A DNA stretch of 64,000 nucleotides from Marinomonas pollencensis (GTDB taxonomy: Bacteria > Pseudomonadota > Gammaproteobacteria > Pseudomonadales > Marinomonadaceae). Each line of letters opens with the position of its first letter. Position 1 is the stretch's first letter. Under the pieces are notes generated by a model. It was not told the origin of the DNA and made no database searches. It was given only the letters and a program-made list of their open reading frames with translations. Shown piece after piece: positions 58,584 to 64,000 of the stretch. Where the stretch lies: the NCBI RefSeq assembly GCF_003387375.1, contig NZ_QUNG01000005.1, forward strand, positions 62,001 to 126,000. Reading direction: 5' to 3'. The translations under genes were made by a program, and so were the position numbers.

Positions 58584-60119
58584 ATGACTCCATACAAGTT
58601 TAGATCTGACGACACTATTGGTAATTTAGATGCTGAATCCGACTCATTTCTATCTAGTTGCTTCCTTGAGTCGAATGTCTACAAAATTCTTGCCAACTTT
58701 GAAAACAATATGGATTTTACCAAAAGAATAATAGTGGGCAGAACCGGTTCTGGAAAAACGGCACTCCTAAAACAGATAAAAGAAGATCATCGAATCAAAA
58801 AAACCAATGAAATTGAAGCAGAGTCTACGGTTTTTGAACATATAAAAAATAATGTATTCATATCACAACTCACTGATGAAAAAATTGATTTAAGAGTTTT
58901 TTATAAATCTTTATGGGTTCATGTTTTACTAACCAAAATAATAGAAACAATTGATACCGATAGGTTCATGGACTTACTCAAGAAACCTTTAAGTACAATA
59001 AAGAAAAGATACAATATTGAATTAGCTAAGGATTATATAGAGTCATTCAGCAATGGTTTTTTTAATGATAACATAATTTCTGAAATGACAGATAGAATGC
59101 AAAATGATTTAAAAGCATCTTTTAGCATTTCAGGCATAGGCATAAGTGGCGGTACATCTTCTGATACTTCTCAAAAAATCCAAAGAGAAACATCCAGATA
59201 TGTAAGCTCAGAATTACTTAAAAAACAAAAAGAAATTATAAAAATAATTGAAGATGAATTTAGTAATGAACATCAAATAAAAATAGTAATAAGCATTGAT
59301 GATCTCGATAAGTCTTGGCTTAGTTCTAGTGAAATAAGATATGATTTCATTAATGCTCTTTTAGATGCTTTCAAAGAATTAGTGAACGTTAAATCTGTAA
59401 AAATATTAATATCTATCAGAACCGACATTATGATGGGGATATATAAAAACAACTTAAGACAAGAGGAAAAAGATAAGGCTTTCATTTTGCCAATCAAATG
59501 GAGTAGGCAAGAAATATCAGAAATATTAGACAAACGTATAAATCACTTAATAAAACATAGATATCAATCTAAATCAGATGTTAGTTTTTCCGATGTTTTT
59601 AGCTTTCCGATAAAAAACACTACTGTCGATAATTATATTTTAGACAGAACAATGCTAAGGCCTAGAGATGCTATTGACTTCATAAATATCTGTCTATCAA
59701 ATTCTGATGGACTCAATGAAATGGACGAGAATTTAGTTTTACGATCAGAAGAAGAGTTTTATACTTCAAGAAAACAAGCATTAGTAAAAGAGTGGATCAG
59801 TTTATACCCTCATATAAAAGATTATATCGATGGAATTTCATTCTTACTTAATTCTAATTTCACAATATTAGAAAATAAAAACACATTTGAAAAAATTGAA
59901 GAGTTTTTAATATCGAAATCAAAAGATAATGAGGGAATAGAGCATAACAAGATTGTCACCAACCCTTTTGATCTGATAAATATTTGGTTCATGATTGGAA
60001 TTGTAGGGATTAAAAAATCAGACTCACTCATCATCTACTCCAGTTTTGATAAACAAGAGTTAGACATAACAGACCAAACTAAGAACTTCATTATTCATCC
60101 TTTATTTTTTAGAGAGTAA
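58584..60119 (+). CDS. AT-rich P-loop ATPase (Sll1717/KAP-like)
   Basis: A 511-residue cytoplasmic protein: Walker A in VGRTGSGKTALLKQI (about 52-65), Walker B in IVISIDDLDKSWLSSS (about 230-245), then an Arg-containing sensor segment (ILISIRTDIMMGI) and a helical C-terminal half with TMLRPRDAIDFINICLS, typical of the Sll1717-type ATPase family. AAGGAC lies eight bases upstream of the ATG. The gene is far more AT-rich than its neighbours, with many AAA, ATA and TTA codons, a clear sign of transfer. Such ATPases turn up in defence islands, but no effector is fused to this one. Confidence 0.75.
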   Translation: MTPYKFRSDDTIGNLDAESDSFLSSCFLESNVYKILANFENNMDFTKRIIVGRTGSGKTALLKQIKEDHRIKKTNEIEAESTVFEHIKNNVFISQLTDEKIDLRVFYKSLWVHVLLTKIIETIDTDRFMDLLKKPLSTIKKRYNIELAKDYIESFSNGFFNDNIISEMTDRMQNDLKASFSISGIGISGGTSSDTSQKIQRETSRYVSSELLKKQKEIIKIIEDEFSNEHQIKIVISIDDLDKSWLSSSEIRYDFINALLDAFKELVNVKSVKILISIRTDIMMGIYKNNLRQEEKDKAFILPIKWSRQEISEILDKRINHLIKHRYQSKSDVSFSDVFSFPIKNTTVDNYILDRTMLRPRDAIDFINICLSNSDGLNEMDENLVLRSEEEFYTSRKQALVKEWISLYPHIKDYIDGISFLLNSNFTILENKNTFEKIEEFLISKSKDNEGIEHNKIVTNPFDLINIWFMIGIVGIKKSDSLIIYSSFDKQELDITDQTKNFIIHPLFFRE

Positions 60120-60152
60120 CTTTACAAGCGAAAATCACACAGCTAACAATTG

Positions 60153-60183
60153 GGGTCAGATGAAAATTTAATCCATCTGACCC
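60153..60183. repeat. REP-like hairpin
   Basis: GGGTCAGATG and its exact complement (10 bp) with an 11-base AT-rich loop, just past the stop codon of the transposase remnant. GGGTCAGA hairpins of this kind flank RAYT elements. A similar GGGTCAGACC (minus strand) occurs near 61467. Confidence 0.6.
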
Positions 60184-60185
60184 GG

Positions 60186-60335
60186 TTACCTACCTCGCTT
60201 TCTTGGCGTCACTCGCCTACCCGTTAGCTTCTCGATATCCTCTTTAAAAAGTTTGTTTCCCAATGCTATATCTACAACAATTGATTGAATGTCATGAGGA
60301 CCATCGAGTCTAATAGTAAAGGTACAGAAGAAACT
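60186..60335 (-). pseudogene. C-terminal remnant of a REP-associated tyrosine transposase (RAYT)
   Basis: The minus strand reads ALGNKLFKEDIEKLTGRRV, then TPRKRGR and a stop at 60186-60188. This matches the characteristic C-terminus of Y1/RAYT transposases (GN-x-x-F-x-x-x-I-E-x-LTGRR-x-x-P-x-KRGR). The frame stays open upstream for a short distance without the catalytic HxH or Tyr, so only the tail is left. Together with the hairpin it marks an old mobile element next to the insert. Confidence 0.6.
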
Positions 60336-60577
60336 AAGTCAGGACTTTCCATATCCATGGTTTACCAGCGCCTTCCAAGACTTTAGAAGTGAAAAAACCG
60401 ACACTAGGCCGGCTTATTCGTCCAACTCCAGGGGGCTGTATGTCGCCACGCGTGGAAGAAGGATAAGTTGTGAGCATAAAATAGCCAACTAGAGTAAACA
60501 TTGCAATGCGAACCCTCTAAAAACTATGACATTAAAATGAGCAAAGTTCTGCTCAAAAACTGCTCTTAATCACCATA

Positions 60578-60703
60578 ATGAGCAAAACTATGCGAATTCA
60601 GGTACTCGACAACACACACTATCCAGCCAAATGCTTAGAAAAAATGCCATCCGATGAAACCTTTATGAGCATAGTAGCAGCAGAACAACACCAAGTTTAT
60701 TAA
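60578..60703 (+). CDS. Possible 41-residue small protein
   Basis: An ATG at 60578 opens a 41-codon frame (MSKTMRIQVLDNTHYPAKCL, EKMPSDETFMSIVAAEQHQV, Y) that ends in TAA overlapping the convergent hydrolase gene by four bases. Charge and residue mix look protein-like, and paired GAGCA/TGCTC repeats lie just upstream, but no family is recognised and there is no strong ribosome site. It could also be the start of a truncated gene. Confidence 0.3.
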   Translation: MSKTMRIQVLDNTHYPAKCLEKMPSDETFMSIVAAEQHQVY

Positions 60704-61356
60704 TAGAGTTTCAAAACAGACAGCCAAGCATCTGGGGGTGGGCTTAGCCAGTATCCTGCGGCGCAGAATAGTACTAGCACTAATGAGGCGAGCGGTTCGC
60801 CCCAGTCGGTGAGTTTGAGTGCGGTGCCGAAAGAGCGTTTGATGCGCATGCCTGAGAGTTCGATGCTGTATAGCTCGTCGAGTATCAGGTGTATGGTGGC
60901 GCCTAGGAAGATAAAAGCGCCGATGCCCCATGCGGTTTTTGCACTAAGGTCAAACACATGATACGCAATCGGCACGGCAATAGCGGCAAACATGACGTTG
61001 GCCAGTAAGCTATGCAATGTTCCTCTGTGGATGGTGAGTTGTTCAAACAGCCATTGTATTGGGAAGCGTACGATTAGGTAGCCTGTCGCCGCCAGTGCAA
61101 GTACTTGCCAGTGAGGCAGCTGATTTACCCAAGCGGCGATGATCAAGCCTGCAACCAGTGCGCCGAACAAGCGGAACACCAGCCGGATGGCTATCGATTC
61201 ATCCGCGTCAATATCGGGTAAAAGCCCTCCTAGGGTTCCAGCCAAAGCGTAGAAAATCGCTTCATTCATATGCGCAAATCCCATTACAAAAGCACTGGCT
61301 GCCAATGGCGCGCTGATGGCGGCAGCAACGGTAACGTGGGTATTAAAATTGGCCAT
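60700..61356 (-). CDS. Membrane-bound metal-dependent hydrolase (YdjM/DUF457)
   Basis: A 218-residue, roughly six-helix protein. The N-terminal NTHVTVAAAISAPLAASAFV, GTLGGLLPDIDADESIAIRL and TIHRGTLHSLLANVMF supply the His and Asp residues of the DUF457 family, with HLILDELYSIELSG further on. E. coli YdjM is in the LexA regulon; I saw no clear LexA box here. The lipid or membrane substrate is unknown. Confidence 0.85.
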   Translation of the reverse strand: MANFNTHVTVAAAISAPLAASAFVMGFAHMNEAIFYALAGTLGGLLPDIDADESIAIRLVFRLFGALVAGLIIAAWVNQLPHWQVLALAATGYLIVRFPIQWLFEQLTIHRGTLHSLLANVMFAAIAVPIAYHVFDLSAKTAWGIGAFIFLGATIHLILDELYSIELSGMRIKRSFGTALKLTDWGEPLASLVLVLFCAAGYWLSPPPDAWLSVLKLY

Positions 61357-61589
61357 CTGAGGTTGTCCTTGTGGCGATAAATTAAGCTAAGGTGATGTAG
61401 AGCTGACAGTAATTTTTAGCGGGTGAAGGCTACAGGACTCGAGAGATAAGGTCTGCGTATCAATACGTAAAAGGTCTGACCCTTTCCTGTAAAGATGGCA
61501 TTCGCGGCGTCTAAGTCATTAGACATGCTAGTGTAAAAAGTTGCTATTATATTAAAAGGGTAACCCCTTGCTCACCTTTGAGGTAATAA

Positions 61590-62270
61590 ATGGCAAAACG
61601 CAAACACGGTGTTATCGCTAAAATCTGGTCTGTCATGTGGCGTCTGCTGGTCGCCTTTGCGTTGGTTTTGTTGCTGTTTCGCTTTGTATCTCCCCCCACC
61701 ACGGCTTTTATGCTGCAAAGTGACTACCCAGTCAAACAACAGTGGGTGGATATCGATAAGTTGCCAATACAGGTGCCCTTAGCGGTAGTGGGTTCAGAAG
61801 ATCAGCGTTTTCCCAATCACTTTGGCGTCGACTTTACTGCCATAAGCAAAGCCATTAGCCAATATGACAATGGCGAAGGTCTGCGCGGTGCCAGCACCAT
61901 TACACAACAAACAGCGAAAAACTTATTTCTTTGGCCTGGCCGGAGCTTTATTCGCAAAGGGTTAGAGGCCGGACTAGCCATCAGCCTTGAAGCTATTTGG
62001 GGTAAAAAACGCATTTTAGAAGTGTATTTAAACGTCGCAGAATTCGGCAAAGGGATTTATGGCGTAGAAGCCGCTAGCCAGTATTATTTTGGCAAATCCG
62101 CCCGCCATCTGACAAGCAATCAAGCCGCACGATTGGCGGTATTATTACCCAGCCCCCGTACCCGAAGCCCAAATCACCTAACCTCAAACCTTCGTCAACG
62201 GGTCAATTGGATCGAGCGGCAAATGCAGCAGCTAGGTACGGCTTACCTAAAGCCTATACTCGATAATTAG
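61590..62270 (+). CDS. mtgA: Monofunctional peptidoglycan glycosyltransferase MtgA
   Basis: A 226-residue GT51 enzyme with one N-terminal membrane helix (about 14-32). Catalytic motifs are present: the Glu in VVGSEDQRFPNHFGVD, the second Glu region RGASTITQQTAKNLFLWPGR, and ILEVYLNVAEFGKGIYGVEA. It polymerises lipid II into glycan strands and lacks a transpeptidase domain. About the same length as E. coli MtgA. GAGGTAATAA precedes the ATG. Confidence 0.92.
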   Translation: MAKRKHGVIAKIWSVMWRLLVAFALVLLLFRFVSPPTTAFMLQSDYPVKQQWVDIDKLPIQVPLAVVGSEDQRFPNHFGVDFTAISKAISQYDNGEGLRGASTITQQTAKNLFLWPGRSFIRKGLEAGLAISLEAIWGKKRILEVYLNVAEFGKGIYGVEAASQYYFGKSARHLTSNQAARLAVLLPSPRTRSPNHLTSNLRQRVNWIERQMQQLGTAYLKPILDN

Positions 62271-62341
62271 CAAGATATGCCCCTTCTTTGCTGCTAGAAT
62301 GCTCCCTTATTTTTATTCCTTGTTACCCTTAAAGGTAGGCT

Positions 62342-64000
62342 ATGACCGTTCTTCTAATGACCCCTCCAATGACTCAGTTAAATACACCGTATCCAGCGAC
62401 GGCGTATCTTACGGGTTTTTTACGCTCTAGGGGCTATGAGGCAGAGCAACGTGACCCTGCCATTGAGCTGTTTCTTGAGATGATGACGGCCCCTGCTTTG
62501 GACATTATTCGTCAGCACGTGGAAGACAACTTCGAGCAATTTGAAGACGACGAGTTGCCCGATGTGATTTTCACCTTCTTGGCAGAGTTTGACCGCTATC
62601 GTCTCGCGGTGGAGCCCGTGATCCGCTTTTTACAAGGTAAAGACCCAAGCCTTGCCCTGCGCATTATCTCCCGTCGTTTCCTACCGGAAGGCCCAGCTTT
62701 TGACACCATTGAGCAAATGGAAGCCGTCTCGGGCGATGTATTAAAAGCGGCGTTTGGTAACTTAGGGGTGCAAGATCAAGCCAAGTATTTAGCCACCCTG
62801 TTTATCAATGATTTGTCGGCGGTAATCACCCAAGGTGTGGACCCTTATTTCGAAGTCAGCCGTTACGGTGAACGCCTTGCTGCGGCGAACCCAAGTTTTG
62901 ATAACTTATATGACACACTAATGGGCGAGCCGAGCTTTAGTTCTGAAATCCTAGAACAATTGGTTGAGCAATATTTGGAAGAAACCCAACCCAGCGTGGT
63001 GGCCTTAACCGTTCCTTTCCCGGGCAATATGTTGGGCGCATTACGCATTGCGCAAACCTGCAAGGCGATTAATCCAGACTTGCCAGTCGTTATGGGGGGC
63101 GGTTTTGTGAATACCGAGCTACGTGCCCTGAAAGACACACGCGTGTTTGAGTTTGTTGATTTCATCTGTTTGGATGACGGCGAGCGCCCATTTATGACGC
63201 TGCTGGAGTTCTTTGACGGACAGCGCGAAATCGACGAGTTAGTGCGTACTTACTTTCTTGCTGAAGATGAAAGTGGCATCCCTTATGTGCATTTGAATGA
63301 CAACAAGGAGTTACACGACATTCCCCAAACCGATGTGGGTACACCAAGCTACGACGGCTTACCTTTAAGCGAGTACCTGTCCCTTTGTGAAATGCTCAAT
63401 CCAATGCATCGTATTTGGAGTGATGGCCGCTGGAACAAGCTGACCATTGCCCACGGCTGTTACTGGCGTAAGTGTAGCTTTTGCGATGTGAGCTTAGATT
63501 ACATTGACCGCTACGATGCCGCAGGGGCTGATCTGCTGGTCGACCGAATTGAAGAGTTAATCGAAGAAACCGGACAAACTGGCTTTCACTTTGTGGATGA
63601 AGCCGCGCCACCAAAAGCCTTGTTTGCGTTAGCGAATCGCTTAATCGAACGCGGCGTTGTTATCAGTTGGTGGGGCAATATTCGCTTCGAAAAAACCTTT
63701 ACCCCAGAGCGCTGCCAATTGTTAGCAGATTCTGGCTGTATCGCCGTCAGTGGTGGCCTTGAAGTGGCCTCAGATCGATTGCTTAAGTTGATGAAAAAAG
63801 GCGTCAGCGTCGAACAGGTGGCGCGAGTCACTAAAGCATTCAGTGACGCCGACATTCTAGTCCATGCTTATCTTATGTACGGTTTTCCAACGCAAACCGA
63901 ACAAGAAACCATTGATGCACTAGAAATGGTACGCCAAATGATGGCTCAAGGCTGCTTCCAATCGGCCTTTTGGCATAGATTCGCCGCCACCATACACAGT
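62342..64000 (+). CDS. B12-binding-domain radical SAM protein (runs off the window)
   Basis: At least 553 residues from the ATG at 62342 (AAAGGTAGG upstream), still open at the window end. Residues 1-330 hold a cobalamin-binding-type Rossmann domain (MTPPMTQLNTPYPATAYLTG; VALTVPFPGNMLGALRIAQT; VVMGGGFVN; FICLDDGERPFMTLLEFF); from about 365 a radical SAM domain starts (TIAHGCYWRKCSFCDVSLDY), followed by FHFVDEAAPPKAL, ISWWGNIRFEKTFTPERC and VSGGLEVASDRLLKLMKKGV. The cluster cysteines are at 373, 378 and 381, that is CX4CX2C instead of the usual CX3CX2C. Substrate unknown. Confidence 0.88.
   Translation, partial: MTVLLMTPPMTQLNTPYPATAYLTGFLRSRGYEAEQRDPAIELFLEMMTAPALDIIRQHVEDNFEQFEDDELPDVIFTFLAEFDRYRLAVEPVIRFLQGKDPSLALRIISRRFLPEGPAFDTIEQMEAVSGDVLKAAFGNLGVQDQAKYLATLFINDLSAVITQGVDPYFEVSRYGERLAAANPSFDNLYDTLMGEPSFSSEILEQLVEQYLEETQPSVVALTVPFPGNMLGALRIAQTCKAINPDLPVVMGGGFVNTELRALKDTRVFEFVDFICLDDGERPFMTLLEFFDGQREIDELVRTYFLAEDESGIPYVHLNDNKELHDIPQTDVGTPSYDGLPLSEYLSLCEMLNPMHRIWSDGRWNKLTIAHGCYWRKCSFCDVSLDYIDRYDAAGADLLVDRIEELIEETGQTGFHFVDEAAPPKALFALANRLIERGVVISWWGNIRFEKTFTPERCQLLADSGCIAVSGGLEVASDRLLKLMKKGVSVEQVARVTKAFSDADILVHAYLMYGFPTQTEQETIDALEMVRQMMAQGCFQSAFWHRFAATIHS

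Larger units (their letters stand above)
60120..60577. other. Intergenic region with transposase remnant and operator-like repeats
   Basis: About 460 bases after the ATPase gene. It holds a REP-like hairpin, a RAYT transposase tail on the minus strand, and paired GAGCA/TGCTC motifs near 60538-60565, listed separately. The middle (about 60340-60530) shows no recognisable gene. Confidence 0.5.

Noticed and set aside
60635-60931. A basic, His-Arg-rich ORF on the minus strand.
   Set aside because: It lies in another frame across the end of the DUF457 gene; its odd composition is that of a shadow frame.
61460-61480. Second REP-like end (GGTCTGACCC) that might close a mobile element with the hairpin at 60153.
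   Set aside because: Only about eight bases are shared and a normal chromosomal gene lies between, so I do not call an element.

Overview
The window looks like the chromosome of a marine, chemotactic, heterotrophic gammaproteobacterium of the Oceanospirillales. Marinomonas or a close relative is my best guess. This rests on gene content and protein style (PrlC-YheV, MtgA, type II ThrB, ZnuBC/Zur, SstT, a BdlA-like chemoreceptor, several TRAP transporters, four methyl-accepting proteins) and moderate GC. It is inference, not a database match. No rRNA, tRNA, CRISPR array or complete IS element was found.

Layout. 1-8.8 kb: housekeeping and transport genes (CodB-like permease, gamma-glutamylcyclotransferase-fold protein, orphan ATP-grasp protein, SH3 protein, CorA-like channel, RarD, TauE/LysR pair). 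8.8-13.4 kb: a TVP38-flavoprotein reductase fusion, an MFS exporter with a possible TetR-type operator, and an orphan Fur-boxed siderophore-binding protein. 13.6-16.5 kb: a TRAP-TAXI transporter in which both genes are broken, one by an in-frame stop and one by a frameshift at a run of seven G. 16.5-29.5 kb: LysR/MFS pair, chemoreceptors, a PheC-like periplasmic protein, a second TauE, an unknown multi-spanning protein and an unknown lipoprotein. 29.6-36.8 kb: a TakP-like TRAP operon followed by a Cache-type histidine kinase and NarL-type regulator, then a CSS-EAL c-di-GMP phosphodiesterase. 36.8-42.7 kb: SstT, a DUF3750 lipoprotein, YheV, PrlC, gamma-carbonic anhydrase. 42.8-46.2 kb: an ECF sigma factor, a ZAS anti-sigma and a bufferin-type RiPP operon (BufA1/DUF2282, MNIO/DUF692, DUF2063, DoxX). 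48.1-51.2 kb: a zinc operon NicO-zur-znuC-znuB behind a perfect Zur palindrome. 51.2-57.4 kb: MarC, LysE, DUF1007, ThrB, PolA. 57.4-60.7 kb: an accessory insert with an Abi/HEPN-like gene, a diverged second copy of the polA 3' end, a very AT-rich P-loop ATPase, a RAYT transposase tail with a REP-like hairpin, and a small unknown ORF. 60.7-64 kb: DUF457 hydrolase, MtgA and a radical SAM protein that runs off the window.

How it fits together. Metal homeostasis recurs: Fur-boxed iron binding, Zur-controlled zinc uptake with a histidine-rich NicO permease, and a probable copper-buffering bufferin operon. Organic acid uptake by TRAP systems plus several chemoreceptors suggests an opportunist on dissolved organic matter. 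The most promising leads for something less described are the NicO permease inside the Zur operon, the polA-tail insert with two defence-like genes, and the radical SAM protein with CX4CX2C cysteine spacing.
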